Assembly: GCA_913058295.1 (NCBI GenBank)
Contig: CAJXRD010000001.1
Location: 152,026-216,025, forward strand
Origin: an uncultured Flavobacteriales bacterium
Lineage (GTDB): Bacteria > Bacteroidota > Bacteroidia > Flavobacteriales > Flavobacteriaceae
Length of the DNA stretch: 64,000 nucleotides
Direction: 5' to 3'
Shown here: piece after piece, positions 34,684 through 43,578 of the stretch
How positions within the stretch are numbered: position 1 is the first letter of the stretch
Layout: every line of letters starts with the position of its first letter
Notes under the pieces: model-generated
Seen by the model: the letters and a program-made list of their open reading frames with translations, nothing else
What the model was told of the DNA's origin: nothing
Database searches by the model: none
Made by a program: the position numbers and the translations under genes

Positions 34684-35109
34684 CTATCCTTTAAAATCAA
34701 TTTTTTTATGAACTCCATCACAATAGGGTTTGTTTTCTGAAGCACCACATCTACAAAAAGCAGTTACCTTTTGTTTTTCTTCTATTAGCCCATTGCTATT
34801 TTTTACCTGAATCGTTCCGTGAACTAATAAAGGTCCATTTTCTAATACATCAACTTTTGTTTCCATAATATCGTTCTCTTGTGGTTTTTCGTTATTCATA
34901 TAGCTACTTAATGCACCAGATGGGCATTTTTTTATTTGAGCAATGAGCTCTTCGGTGCTAGCATTTTCCATAGCAATCCAAGGTTTTGCTTTTGGATTGT
35001 AAACATTAGGCAAAGCTTTAACGCATTCTGCAGCGTGAATACATGAGGATGGTTTCCATACAATGGTTAAGTCTCCGTTTTTGTACTCTTTTATAATTTC
35101 TTTAGCCAT
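34684..35109 (-). CDS. Ferredoxin-like and CDGSH iron-sulfur fusion protein
   Basis: A 141-residue protein with two iron-sulfur modules. Residues 1-75 resemble the Fer4_19 mono-cluster domain: Cys23, Cys29 and Cys62 (CIHAAEC, KKCPSGALS). Residues 95-141 carry a CDGSH-type site, Cys119, Cys121, Cys130 and His134 (CRCGASENKPYCDGVH), which binds a redox-active 2Fe-2S cluster. It is soluble and probably moves electrons or clusters. The start is ATG 35107-35109; the longer frame upstream overlaps CvpA and is not credible. Confidence 0.88.
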   Translation of the reverse strand: MAKEIIKEYKNGDLTIVWKPSSCIHAAECVKALPNVYNPKAKPWIAMENASTEELIAQIKKCPSGALSSYMNNEKPQENDIMETKVDVLENGPLLVHGTIQVKNSNGLIEEKQKVTAFCRCGASENKPYCDGVHKKIDFKG

Positions 35110-35116
35110 ATTAAAT

Positions 35117-35698
35117 TTATTTAAGATTTGTTGTGTCTTCTTGTTCTTCTGATTTTTGCCTTTCCTCCTTAAGATTAAGATCCTCCATGATATCCTCAGG
35201 CATTTCAAAATTCTCCACTTCTTCTATAATATCTGGAAGTAACATTGGAGCTAAAGAAGCTATAGGATCAAACAAATAAGAATTGTCTTTTCTTTCTTCA
35301 GGGATTACATAATCTGTCGGATTCCAATAGGTGAAAAACATAAAGATAACACTCAGGATAAAGGCGGAGATAAGTACGTTAAAAACACCGCCTAAAAGCT
35401 TATTAAATATACCTAGAAAGGCAAAATCTGCCATTTTTGTCAAGAATTTTCCAGCCCATGAAACCAAGATCACAATACTGATAAATGTGACTAATCTAGC
35501 AGCAATATTAACAGTTTGTTCACTCCAGCTCATCCATTCATATAAATAACCCGCTGCAAATTCTGAAAAATAGATAGCACCAATTAATCCTAAAACTAGG
35601 CCAATGAGTGAGGCAAGTGTTACAAACAAGCCTTTTTTCATTCCACTAACAAAGGAGAGAATTAAAATGATTCCTAAAATAATATCCATCAAGTTCAT
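35117..35698 (-). CDS. CvpA family membrane protein
   Basis: A 193-residue inner-membrane protein with four hydrophobic segments (about 4-22, 26-48, 65-85, 100-122) and an acidic tail, the plan of CvpA proteins. Family landmarks are MNLMDIILG, the GLFVTLASLIGLVLG pair and FLGIFNKLLGG. Known roles are in colicin V export in E. coli and in envelope stress tolerance. Followed seven bases later by the ferredoxin/CDGSH gene. Confidence 0.85.
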   Translation of the reverse strand: MNLMDIILGIILILSFVSGMKKGLFVTLASLIGLVLGLIGAIYFSEFAAGYLYEWMSWSEQTVNIAARLVTFISIVILVSWAGKFLTKMADFAFLGIFNKLLGGVFNVLISAFILSVIFMFFTYWNPTDYVIPEERKDNSYLFDPIASLAPMLLPDIIEEVENFEMPEDIMEDLNLKEERQKSEEQEDTTNLK

Positions 35699-35745
35699 AA
35701 AAAGTATTTAGGGTAAAGATACTAAAAGAGTTTGTCAAGGAATGT

Positions 35746-35753
35746 ATCTTTGT
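35746..35753 (+). promoter_or_regulatory. Promoter -7 element of the 118-residue gene
   Basis: TATCTTTG matches TAnnTTTG, 24 bases before the ATG at 35778. Confidence 0.5.
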
Positions 35754-35777
35754 AATCCTGAAAAAGAAATATAAAAA

Positions 35778-36134
35778 ATGGCTAGAGACGAAAAATTAAA
35801 AGAACAATGGGAGGAAGTAGTTACTCTAATCAGTAATAAATTTGCTGATGGTGATACTTTAGACTTGGATGCTATCATATATATTATTGGACTTCAAGAA
35901 TTAGGAAAATTGAATACTGACTTTAAGAAGGATGAAAAGATTAATTTAATGCATATTGCTATTTGCAGATTATTAGAACCTTTTGGTTATTATGCATTCG
36001 ATTATTTTGATGAAGATGGATGGCCGCATTATACCGTTTTAGAAAAACTACCCCCTTTAAAAGCTGGTGAACAATCAGTGTTAATGAAAGAAGCGATTGT
36101 TCAATATTTTGTGGAGAAGGAAGTGATCTCATAG
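35778..36134 (+). CDS. Conserved protein of unknown function
   Basis: I do not recognise a named function. A 118-residue soluble acidic alpha/beta protein (pI low, no Cys pairs, no signal) with an internal HIAICRLLEPFGYYAFDYFDEDGWPHY segment split by typical conserved aromatic residues. Genes like it occur beside pheS in other flavobacteria, which makes it a real gene. Clear promoter element upstream. Confidence 0.6.
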   Translation: MARDEKLKEQWEEVVTLISNKFADGDTLDLDAIIYIIGLQELGKLNTDFKKDEKINLMHIAICRLLEPFGYYAFDYFDEDGWPHYTVLEKLPPLKAGEQSVLMKEAIVQYFVEKEVIS

Positions 36135-36175
36135 ATAGGTGACGGAAGACCGTAGACGGGTTTGATTACAGTTAT

Positions 36176-36364
36176 AGTTTACTGAGTGATTTTTGGTTTC
36201 AAAAATTGTATCGAAGTAAATTAATCTCTTTATGTTCTATCTTATGTTTATTAAGATTGCTTCAGTCGTCCTTCCTTCGCAATGACATACGATTCCAATA
36301 TCTACATTAGGAATATTTTAGTTTGCTGAGTGATTTTTGCCTTCAAAAATTGTATCGAAGAAAA
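36176..36364. repeat. Pair of 45-base direct repeats
   Basis: Copies at 36176-36220 and 36320-36364 share AGTTT(A/G)CTGAGTGATTTTTG and TTCAAAAATTGTATCGAAG with three substitutions. The 99 bases between them contain a dispersed-repeat half-unit. The pair could mark an insertion or a duplication event. Confidence 0.75.
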
Positions 36365-36434
36365 CGGAAAAAAGAAACCCATGAATAAAGAATAAAGTTC
36401 CCTTTTGTCTTTATTCTCTTTTCTATTAATTTAG

Positions 36435-36465
36435 TTGTGCTACCAATAGTAAAAACGTAATTTTG
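36435..36465 (+). promoter_or_regulatory. Promoter of pheS
   Basis: TTG (36435-36437), 20-base spacer, TAATTTTG (36458-36465), then 22 bases to the ATG. An almost ideal promoter of the Bacteroidota type. Confidence 0.7.
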
Positions 36466-36487
36466 CACCTTTGAAAGAATTGTATCT

Positions 36488-37504
36488 ATGATTAATAATA
36501 TAAAGCAGCATATCACAGAGGTTGAGATGTTTGAAGCAAAGTCTCTTGAAGAATTGGAAACTTTCCGAATTAAGTATTTAGGAAAAAAAGGATTGATGAA
36601 TGACCTATTTGCTGCCTTTAAAGATGTGCCAAACGAAAAGAAAAAGGAATTTGGACAAACCATCAATAAACTAAAAACGGTTGCTCAAGAAAAGGTAAAT
36701 TCTTTAAAAATAGCACTTTCAGAAACTGAGGATTCTTCAGGTATTTATGGAGATTTAACTCGTCCCGGAGAACCTGTAACATTAGGTTCAAGACATCCAA
36801 TTTCAATAGTAAAAAATAAGATTATCGATATCTTTTCTCGTATTGGATTTAATGTATCTGAAGGTCCAGAAATTGAAGACGATTGGCATAATTTTACAGC
36901 ATTAAACCTTCCAGAATACCATCCAGCTAGAGACATGCAGGATACCTTTTTTATTGAAAAAGATCCAGATGTGCTTTTGAGAACTCATACTTCTTCAGTA
37001 CAAGTACGTTATATGGAAAACAATAAACCACCAATTCGGACAATATCTCCAGGTAGAGTTTATCGTAATGAAGCTATTTCAGCAAGATCACATTGTTTCT
37101 TTCATCAAGTAGAAGGATTATATGTGGACAAAGGAGTTAGTTTTGCCGACTTAAAACAAACCTTGCAATATTTTACCACAGAGATGTTTGGAAAATCTAA
37201 GATTCGATTACGTCCTTCTTACTTTCCATTTACAGAGCCAAGTGCCGAGGTAGATGTATATTGGGGATTAGAGACAGAAACCGATTATAAAATGACCAAA
37301 GGAACTGGTTGGTTAGAAATAATGGGCTGTGGAATGGTAGATCCTAATGTTCTTAAAAATTGTAATATAGACCCGGAAGTTTATTCTGGTTTTGCCTTTG
37401 GAATGGGGATCGATCGTATTGCATTATTATTACATCAAATTCCAGATATTAGAATGTTTAGTGAAAACGATGTTCGTTTTTTAGAGCAGTTTAAGAGTTT
37501 GTAG
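36488..37504 (+). CDS. pheS: Phenylalanyl-tRNA synthetase alpha subunit
   Basis: A 338-residue class II synthetase subunit. Landmarks are the N-terminal coiled region, [17 protein letters not shown], motif 2 ([21 protein letters not shown]) split over the fold, and motif 3 [14 protein letters not shown]. It charges tRNA-Phe with the beta subunit, which is encoded elsewhere. Confidence 0.96.
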   Translation: MINNIKQHITEVEMFEAKSLEELETFRIKYLGKKGLMNDLFAAFKDVPNEKKKEFGQTINKLKTVAQEKVNSLKIALSETEDSSGIYGDLTRPGEPVTLGSRHPISIVKNKIIDIFSRIGFNVSEGPEIEDDWHNFTALNLPEYHPARDMQDTFFIEKDPDVLLRTHTSSVQVRYMENNKPPIRTISPGRVYRNEAISARSHCFFHQVEGLYVDKGVSFADLKQTLQYFTTEMFGKSKIRLRPSYFPFTEPSAEVDVYWGLETETDYKMTKGTGWLEIMGCGMVDPNVLKNCNIDPEVYSGFAFGMGIDRIALLLHQIPDIRMFSENDVRFLEQFKSL

Positions 37505-37523
37505 ATTATTCTGAAGCCTTTGA

Positions 37524-37601
37524 TGTCTCCCCGAGCGCAGTCGAGGGGTCTCTTGTTAAGTATTGATCTTTAATAAGGTCTCGACTGCGCTCGACCAGAC
37601 A
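37524..37601. repeat. Dispersed inverted repeat, CGAGCGCAGTCGAGG type
   Basis: Left arm 37524-37552 (TGTCTCCCCGAGCGCAGTCG and nine more), right arm 37577-37601. The right arm is identical over 25 bases to the right arm at 57653-57677. Fills the gap between pheS and the next gene. Confidence 0.8.
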
Positions 37602-37609
37602 GTATTCCT

Positions 37610-38005
37610 ATGAAAAAAGATATAGAAATCCCAATTGCAGAAAACATTCAAATAATCGCTACCAAGGAATGGGACAAAGAATTCCTTGCTCAAAATTGGA
37701 ATGTTTATGTAATCAATAATCGAGAGGATAATATAGAATCTGTTTTGGTTTTATCTAGAGGAGAAAGTGAAAACAAAAAAACCTCTACCTTACGTCACAG
37801 CCTGGGAGATTTACCTTCACATTCTGGCAAAAAAGTGGAATTGATAACCGAAGAGGTTTTCAGTTTCACCAATGAATATATCGTTACTTTTTTTGCTGAA
37901 GGAAAACTTTTTGATCGTACTTTTATTTTTGAACCTCAAAGCATTTCAGAAGAAAACACCACCTTTATAGACCTAATGGGGCAAGACTGTGTGTTGGCAA
38001 AATAA
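37610..38005 (+). CDS. Conserved protein of unknown function
   Basis: A 131-residue soluble protein without motif matches that I can name. It is mixed alpha/beta with a VLVLSRGESENKKTSTLRHS segment and an LMGQDCVLAK end. Genes of this kind lie between pheS and gpsA in related genomes, so I accept it as real. Its stop is directly adjacent to the gpsA stop on the other strand. Confidence 0.6.
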   Translation: MKKDIEIPIAENIQIIATKEWDKEFLAQNWNVYVINNREDNIESVLVLSRGESENKKTSTLRHSLGDLPSHSGKKVELITEEVFSFTNEYIVTFFAEGKLFDRTFIFEPQSISEENTTFIDLMGQDCVLAK

Positions 38006-39007
38006 TTAATCCAACTTATCGGTTAGTTCCTTAAACACTTTTTTAGCATTTTTCCGTTCATATAAAATACTATATACGGCATCTATAATGGGAGTTTTTG
38101 CTTTTTTATCCTTTTTCTGATTAAGTAAATAAGCACTTTTGGTAGCATAATATCCTTCCGCAACCATGCTCATTTCCATTTGCGCACTTTTTACTGTGTA
38201 TCCTTTTCCAATCATATTTCCGAACATTCGATTACGACTAAAAGTAGAATATCCTGTAACCAGTAAATCTCCCAAATAAGCAGAGCCGTTTATGTCACGC
38301 TTCATTTTATATGTCTTTTTTACATATTTTTTCATTTCTCGTATGGCATTACTCATCAACACACTTTGAAAATTGTCACCATATCCCAATCCGTGGGCAA
38401 TTCCGGCAGCAATGGCATATATGTTTTTAAGCATGGCAGCATATTCAGTACCTATAATGTCCTCACTGGTTTTACATTTTATATAATCACAACTTAAACT
38501 ATCTGCAACTAATTGTGCTTTTTTATCGTCTGCACATGCGATGGTTAGATAAGAAAGTCGTTCCAGTGCAACTTCTTCTGCATGACAAGGCCCTGTAATA
38601 ACTCCAATATTTTTAAATGGAACTTTTAAGTGCGTAAAAAAATGATCCCCAACAATTAGACTACTTTCAGGAACAATCCCTTTAATAGCAGAAAAAATCA
38701 CTTTGTCTTTTATCTCGACAGTAAGTGATTCTAACTCCTTATATAAAAATGCCGACGGAATTACAAAAACTAGGATGTCTGCATAATCTGCTAATTCATT
38801 AATTTCATTACTTAAAATTAACTTATCGGTGTTAAACTCAACCGAAGACAAATAATTTGGATTGTGTTTGTGTTCTTTAATGTGCTCAATAGCCGAGGTA
38901 TTACGCATATACCATCCAACTTCCTCTAAGTTTTCACAAAGCATTTTCACAATAGCAGTTGCCCAACTTCCTCCTCCAAAAACAGCAAACTTTGGTTTAT
39001 TTGTCAT
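38006..39007 (-). CDS. gpsA: Glycerol-3-phosphate dehydrogenase (NAD(P)+)
   Basis: Makes glycerol-3-phosphate for phospholipids. The 333-residue protein begins with the NAD-binding VFGGGSWATAIV (residues 9-20), has the conserved GPCHAEEVA and the catalytic Lys segment TEYAAMLKNIYAIAAG, and the substrate region GDLLVTGYSTFSRNR. Full length. Consensus promoter upstream on the minus strand. Confidence 0.96.
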   Translation of the reverse strand: MTNKPKFAVFGGGSWATAIVKMLCENLEEVGWYMRNTSAIEHIKEHKHNPNYLSSVEFNTDKLILSNEINELADYADILVFVIPSAFLYKELESLTVEIKDKVIFSAIKGIVPESSLIVGDHFFTHLKVPFKNIGVITGPCHAEEVALERLSYLTIACADDKKAQLVADSLSCDYIKCKTSEDIIGTEYAAMLKNIYAIAAGIAHGLGYGDNFQSVLMSNAIREMKKYVKKTYKMKRDINGSAYLGDLLVTGYSTFSRNRMFGNMIGKGYTVKSAQMEMSMVAEGYYATKSAYLLNQKKDKKAKTPIIDAVYSILYERKNAKKVFKELTDKLD

Positions 39008-39026
39008 ATAATGATATTAATATATT

Positions 39027-39057
39027 CAAAAATACTGAATAATAACACTCATTACAA
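39027..39057 (-). promoter_or_regulatory. Promoter of gpsA
   Basis: Minus strand: TTG (39057-39055), 20-base spacer, TATTTTTG (39034-39027), 20 bases before the gpsA ATG. Confidence 0.65.
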
Positions 39058-39074
39058 ATTAACAGCAATAACTG

Positions 39075-39659
39075 TTATTTGTAAAAATTCATCTCATCGA
39101 TATACTCCCATACATTTTGTGGTAACAGCGGATGTATGTTTTTATGAGACGCAATGCTTTTTCTAATAAATGTGGAAGAAATTTCAACAATAGGAGCAGC
39201 TACCTTTGTTATTTTTTTATGATTCGAGAATTGAGATTCCACAGCACCTTCAGAAATTCTTGGATAAATATATATGGAATGTCTTTTAAGAATTACTTCA
39301 AAATTTTTCCATTTATGAAAGCTCTTTAAATTGTCTTCCCCCATAATTAATGAAAAATGATCTTCAGGATATTTTTCTTCCAAAACAGCAAGTGTATTTA
39401 CGGTGTAATTAGGTTGTGGAAGATTGAATTCAATATTACTTGCCTTAAGGCTTGGGTAATCTTCTATAGCAATTCGTGCCATTGCTAATCTGTGCGTATC
39501 TTCTAAAAGGGTATTTCTTTTTTTATGAGGATTATGAGGTGTAACAACCAGCCAGACCTCATCGAGGTCTGAAAATTCTGCCATATGATTGGCAATAATC
39601 AAATGCCCAACGTGGATGGGATTAAAGGTTCCAAAAAACAATCCAATATTTTTAGGCAT
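39075..39659 (-). CDS. nadD: Nicotinate-nucleotide adenylyltransferase
   Basis: Adenylates nicotinate mononucleotide in NAD synthesis. The ATP-binding GLFFGTFNPIHVGHLIIA block (with HVGH) is at the N-terminus and the second motif VEISSTFIRKSIA near residue 168. The start is set at ATG 39657-39659, overlapping the gmk stop by eight bases; the TTG at 39671 is less likely. Third gene of yicC-gmk-nadD. Confidence 0.95.
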   Translation of the reverse strand: MPKNIGLFFGTFNPIHVGHLIIANHMAEFSDLDEVWLVVTPHNPHKKRNTLLEDTHRLAMARIAIEDYPSLKASNIEFNLPQPNYTVNTLAVLEEKYPEDHFSLIMGEDNLKSFHKWKNFEVILKRHSIYIYPRISEGAVESQFSNHKKITKVAAPIVEISSTFIRKSIASHKNIHPLLPQNVWEYIDEMNFYK

Positions 39660-40233
39660 GTCCTTCTGCAATAAATTGGAGTACTAAATCTTTAGATTCT
39701 TCTAATGCTACTTCCAATATTTTGTTTTCTATTATATGATCAAATTGTGGTGCAGTTGCCAGCTCTACAGAAGCCTTTGCAATTCGCATATTTATTTTTT
39801 CTTCACTCTCGGTTTTGCGTTTTTTTAAACGGATTTTAAGTTCATCAACACTAGGAGGTTTTACGAAAACAGCCAAGGTTTTATTTGGGTATTTCTTTTT
39901 AATACGAAGGCCACCTACTACATCGATATCGAAAATAACATTCTTGCCCATTGCCCAGATTCGATCAATTTCAGTTTTAAGGGTACCATAAAAGTTATCC
40001 CGATAAACTTCTTCCCATTCTAAAAAATCATCGTTTTTTATATGTTGTTTGAAATCTTTTAAATTGATAAAATAATAATCTGTTCCATCAATTTCTTCTC
40101 CTCTCGGAATTCTAGAAGTTGCTGAAATAGAAAACTCTAAGTTTAATTCTTCTTGTTGTAAAAGATGTCTTACTATGGTAGTTTTTCCACTTCCAGAAGG
40201 TGCTGAAAAAACAATTAATTTACCTCCTGTCAT
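39652..40233 (-). CDS. gmk: Guanylate kinase
   Basis: A 193-residue GMP kinase. P-loop SAPSGSGKTT (10-19), GMP-binding SATSRIPRGEEIDG and DYYFI segments, and the lid region are present. Its ATG touches the yicC stop (1-base overlap) and its stop overlaps nadD. Confidence 0.97.
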   Translation of the reverse strand: MTGGKLIVFSAPSGSGKTTIVRHLLQQEELNLEFSISATSRIPRGEEIDGTDYYFINLKDFKQHIKNDDFLEWEEVYRDNFYGTLKTEIDRIWAMGKNVIFDIDVVGGLRIKKKYPNKTLAVFVKPPSVDELKIRLKKRKTESEEKINMRIAKASVELATAPQFDHIIENKILEVALEESKDLVLQFIAEGHA

Positions 40234-41090
40234 TACAATACGTTTAATGCTTGTTCTTTGATTTTTTCTAATTCATCTTTCATTTGTACCACCAACTGTT
40301 GCATCGGTGCATGGTTAGATTTAGAACCTATAGTGTTTATTTCACGCCCAATTTCTTGACAAATAAACCCAATTTTTTTTCCGTTAGAATCTTCAGATTC
40401 TAGAGCTTCATTAAAGTAATTTAAATGATTTTTTAAACGTACTTTTTCTTCTGTGATATCGTACTTTTCAAGGTAATAAATAAGTTCCTGTTCAAATCGA
40501 TTCTCATCAATAGTCTCGTTTAAATCACTAATAGCTTTTCTAAGGCGTTCTTTAACAATATCAATTCTATCATTATCAATAAGAATTACTTTTTCTAATA
40601 ATTCTGAAATAGTAATAGATCGTTGTTTAAAATCTTCTTCTAGTACATGGCCTTCATCAGATCTGTATTTATTAATAGCAATCAGCGCTTCATTTAGAGC
40701 TTGATTTATATCATTAAATTCAGTTTCTTCAATTTCTTTACGTTCCGTTTTTAAAGCATCTGGCATTCGAATAGCCATTTTTAATAACTCAACTGCCTCT
40801 CCATCTACTACATTTGAGAGTTGTTTCATATATTGCTTAACCATAGGTTCATTAAGCTTTGAGGAAGTTTCTTCAGCAGTAATTTCAACATATAAATTAA
40901 AATCAACCTTTCCTCTAGTCAATGATTTAGAAATGGTTTTTCGCATCTCCAATTCTTTTTCTCTATAAGAGGAAGGAACCCTTGCATGTAGATCCAAATT
41001 TTTACTATTCAGCGATTTTATTTCGACTGTAATCTTTTTTGAAGGTAATTGTACTACAGATTTCCCGTAGCCTGTCATAGACTGAATCAT
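40233..41090 (-). CDS. yicC: YicC-family endoribonuclease
   Basis: A 285-residue protein starting MIQSMTGYGKSV, the YicC hallmark, and ending with the conserved SNHAPMQQLVVQMKDELEKI helix. YicC proteins are metal-dependent endoribonucleases that help turn over small RNAs. Order yicC-gmk-nadD is frequent in Bacteroidota. A TACCTTTG -7 element (minus strand 41118-41111) lies 21 bases before the ATG. Confidence 0.93.
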   Translation of the reverse strand: MIQSMTGYGKSVVQLPSKKITVEIKSLNSKNLDLHARVPSSYREKELEMRKTISKSLTRGKVDFNLYVEITAEETSSKLNEPMVKQYMKQLSNVVDGEAVELLKMAIRMPDALKTERKEIEETEFNDINQALNEALIAINKYRSDEGHVLEEDFKQRSITISELLEKVILIDNDRIDIVKERLRKAISDLNETIDENRFEQELIYYLEKYDITEEKVRLKNHLNYFNEALESEDSNGKKIGFICQEIGREINTIGSKSNHAPMQQLVVQMKDELEKIKEQALNVL

Positions 41091-41110
41091 ATACTGAATT
41101 TTGATTTGGG

Positions 41111-41118
41111 CAAAGGTA
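41111..41118 (-). promoter_or_regulatory. Promoter -7 element of yicC-gmk-nadD
   Basis: Minus-strand TACCTTTG fits TAnnTTTG. No TTG at the -33 distance is seen. Confidence 0.5.
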
Positions 41119-41167
41119 CTAAATTAGAGCGGAGTGGAGTAGAAATGATAAATTAGAAAAGCGGTAA

Positions 41168-42124
41168 TTATTCATTTAAAAACTGAAAGGTTCTTTTCTC
41201 ACTATAATATTGATTATTGGTTTGATGAAAGCCAACATGTCCACCAAACAAAGGAGTTTCTAAAAATATATTTTTGGAAGTTTCTGCTATTGCATATGGA
41301 TAACAATCTTGATCAAGAAAGCTATCATTTTTAGCGTTTAAAATTAGAACAGGAATTTTAATATTAGAGATAAATTGATTGCTACTGTTTTTTTGGTAAT
41401 AGTCGTAAGCATCTTTAAATCCGTGTGCTTTAGAGGTATAAATGTCATCAAAATCTTTTAAGGATTTAATGTTTTTTAAATCTGTAGTATTCATTTTATC
41501 ACTGAAAAAAGGCATTTTAATTTTGTATTTTTTCCGTAAAGAAATTAAAAATGAAGCGCTGTATATCCAATTTTCAGTGTTGTTCAGACTTTCTAAGGAT
41601 CCTCGTAAACTTGTGGGAACCGAAATTGCGACTCCTTTTTTAATTTCCTTCGGAAGGCTTGTTCTTTCTCCTAAATATTTCAATAATAAGTTGGCTCCTA
41701 AACTAAAACCAACCAAGGCGATTTCCTGATAGATGTCTTTTTCAAGAATGTGCTGGATTACTGTTTCTAAATCATCTGTCTTCCCAGAATGATAAGATTG
41801 ATACGAGAGATTATTTTCGCCACTACAACCTCTAAAATTAACTGCAGCAACATCCCAATTGTCATTAACTAAATGTAAACCTGCTGCTTTTATATAAGTA
41901 CGTTGTGCATTTCCTTCTAAACCATGTAACAGTATAGCCACTCTCTTTTTTGAATTTTTAGAATAAGACCAATCCAAATCTAAAAAGTCATTATCGGGAA
42001 GAGTTATTCGTTCTCTTTCTTGAGCTAAAGTAATAGTAGGCCTTAGCTTTGCAGAATAAATGGTTGAAAAATGTCCGTTTTTAAAAACCCACGGAGGATT
42101 GTAATCGCTTTTTATATGAGGCAT
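41168..42124 (-). CDS. YheT-like alpha/beta hydrolase
   Basis: A 318-residue soluble hydrolase. HGLEGNAQRTYI near residue 69, the NFRGCSGE oxyanion segment, the nucleophile elbow GFSLGAN (Ser near 142), Asp in LNAKNDSFLD and His in FGGHVGF form the catalytic set, in the order of the YheT/EMB8 family. Substrate unknown, most likely an ester. Divergent from the thioesterase gene. Confidence 0.9.
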   Translation of the reverse strand: MPHIKSDYNPPWVFKNGHFSTIYSAKLRPTITLAQERERITLPDNDFLDLDWSYSKNSKKRVAILLHGLEGNAQRTYIKAAGLHLVNDNWDVAAVNFRGCSGENNLSYQSYHSGKTDDLETVIQHILEKDIYQEIALVGFSLGANLLLKYLGERTSLPKEIKKGVAISVPTSLRGSLESLNNTENWIYSASFLISLRKKYKIKMPFFSDKMNTTDLKNIKSLKDFDDIYTSKAHGFKDAYDYYQKNSSNQFISNIKIPVLILNAKNDSFLDQDCYPYAIAETSKNIFLETPLFGGHVGFHQTNNQYYSEKRTFQFLNE

Positions 42125-42174
42125 CTAAATTTTTAACTTAATGCAGCAATGTAATAAATTACTAGGCATACAAC

Positions 42175-42203
42175 CAAAAGTAATTTACATTTGAAAAAAA
42201 CAA
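42175..42203. promoter_or_regulatory. Back-to-back promoters of the YheT and thioesterase genes
   Basis: On the minus strand TTG (42203-42201), spacer 18, TACTTTTG (42182-42175); on the plus strand TACATTTG (42186-42193). The two -7 elements are three bases apart. The minus-strand -33 TTG overlaps the ATG of the plus-strand gene. Confidence 0.6.
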
Positions 42204-42685
42204 TGATGTATATAAAAGAATTTGAAGTTCGATGGAATGATTTAGATGCAAACAGGCATTTGGCAAATAGCAGTTATTTAAATTATATGAGTCATACTCG
42301 GCTTAGTTATATGTTAGAAAAAGGGTTTGGACAAAAAAATATGGTAAAACACAATATTGGCCCTGTAGTTTTTTATGAACACATGTTTTACTTTAAAGAA
42401 TTGTTTCCTGGAAAACCAGTACAAGTATCTCTTGAATTAAAAGGAATTTCTGAAGGAGGAATGTATTTTGAATTTCAGCATAACTTTTATAATAGTAAGG
42501 GAATTAATATGGCTCGTTGTAATATGATGGGAGGCTGGATAGATTTAAATACACGAAAGCTTATAGACTTACCAGAAACTCTTTTAACGGCATTAAATGA
42601 ATTACATAAAACCGAAGATTTTAAAATATTAACCAAAGAAGACACTAGAAAGTTTAAGCAGTTTCCACAAGATCTAATTAAGTAG
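42203..42685 (+). CDS. Acyl-CoA thioesterase (hotdog fold)
   Basis: A 161-residue single hotdog domain protein. EVRWNDLDANRHLANSSYLNY near the N-terminus contains the Asp and His seen in 4-hydroxybenzoyl-CoA-thioesterase-type enzymes. Function is hydrolysis of an acyl-CoA or acyl-ACP thioester; chain type unknown. The start is ATG 42203 (or 42206). The earlier TTG at 42191 is the end of the -7 element, leaving a leader of about six bases. Confidence 0.85.
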   Translation: MMYIKEFEVRWNDLDANRHLANSSYLNYMSHTRLSYMLEKGFGQKNMVKHNIGPVVFYEHMFYFKELFPGKPVQVSLELKGISEGGMYFEFQHNFYNSKGINMARCNMMGGWIDLNTRKLIDLPETLLTALNELHKTEDFKILTKEDTRKFKQFPQDLIK

Positions 42686-43568
42686 ATTTTGGTTTTCGAG
42701 TAGATAGAAATACTCCTATAAAAATTAATATCGCAGCTCCAATTCTAATAGGAGTTAAAGAATCTGATCCAACCAAAATAGCAAAAATAACAGCTATAAC
42801 TGGTTGTAAATAAATAAAGGAACCAATGGTAGAAGGCCTTAGTTGTTTTAGTGCGTAAATGTTAAAAAGGTAAGAAAGAAAAGTAGTGCCAATAACCACA
42901 AAAGCTAATTTCCAAATAATATTAAAGGACAATTGAGTCCATTCTACAGCTACAAACTCGTTGAAGCCAATGGGAATGTTTATTATAAAAGCTATTAAAA
43001 AAAACCACTTCATTAAGGTGATGGAACTGTATTTTGAAACTAATGGTTTCACAATAATTAAATAGATAGAATAAGAGGTTGCATTAATAATAAACAATAG
43101 GTTTCCTAAAGGAATATTAGGCGCATTTGCCTGTGTTTTCATTCCAAATACGATTAATAAAATTGCACCCAAAAGACCTAAACCTATTCCAATAGATTTT
43201 CTCCAAGTAATTTTTTCATTTAAAAAAATAGCCGATAACACTAAAAGTAATACAGGTACGAGGGTGATTACTACAGAACTATTTATTGGGGTTGAAAGAC
43301 TTAATCCTTTAAAGAACATCAACATATTTAAGGCCATACCAAAAAAGGCACAGGCTAAAATTCGATACCAATCACTTCGATCAATTTTTTCGGAAGGAAA
43401 AAACAAACTTACCAACCAAAATAAGATTGCTGCTCCACTAATTCTTAAAAATATAAAACCAAAGGGTTCAATAACGCTTGGCATTAAGCCTTTGGCAATG
43501 GTATGGTTTATTCCGTAAATTACTGATGTTGCGGTTGCGGCAAGAAGCGCGAGTGCTCTGGGATTCAT
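42678..43568 (-). CDS. EamA/DMT-family transporter
   Basis: A 296-residue membrane protein with ten predicted helices and two EamA repeats (first about 5-135, second about 150-290). PxxxxxP-type packing motifs such as TPINSSVVITLVPVLL and LQPVIAVIFAIL are typical. It exports small metabolites; substrate unknown. Overlaps the converging thioesterase by eight bases. Confidence 0.88.
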   Translation of the reverse strand: MNPRALALLAATATSVIYGINHTIAKGLMPSVIEPFGFIFLRISGAAILFWLVSLFFPSEKIDRSDWYRILACAFFGMALNMLMFFKGLSLSTPINSSVVITLVPVLLLVLSAIFLNEKITWRKSIGIGLGLLGAILLIVFGMKTQANAPNIPLGNLLFIINATSYSIYLIIVKPLVSKYSSITLMKWFFLIAFIINIPIGFNEFVAVEWTQLSFNIIWKLAFVVIGTTFLSYLFNIYALKQLRPSTIGSFIYLQPVIAVIFAILVGSDSLTPIRIGAAILIFIGVFLSTRKPKST

Positions 43569-43578
43569 TTTTATAAAA

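Larger units (their letters stand above)
36135..36487. other. Intergenic stretch with direct repeats, a dispersed repeat and a hairpin
   Basis: No gene is seen in these 353 bases. They hold two 45-base direct repeats (36176-36220 and 36320-36364), a GTCATTGCGA-type half-unit in reverse orientation (36253-36286), and an AGAATAAAG/CTTTATTCT hairpin (36389-36417) with a T-rich tail that may end transcripts. The pheS promoter follows at 36435-36465. Confidence 0.7.

Noticed and set aside
36176..36364. Direct repeats as a CRISPR array
   Set aside because: Only two copies, 45 bases each with substitutions, and no cas genes in the window.
42191..42202. TTG start of the thioesterase
   Set aside because: The TTG is the end of the TACATTTG promoter element.
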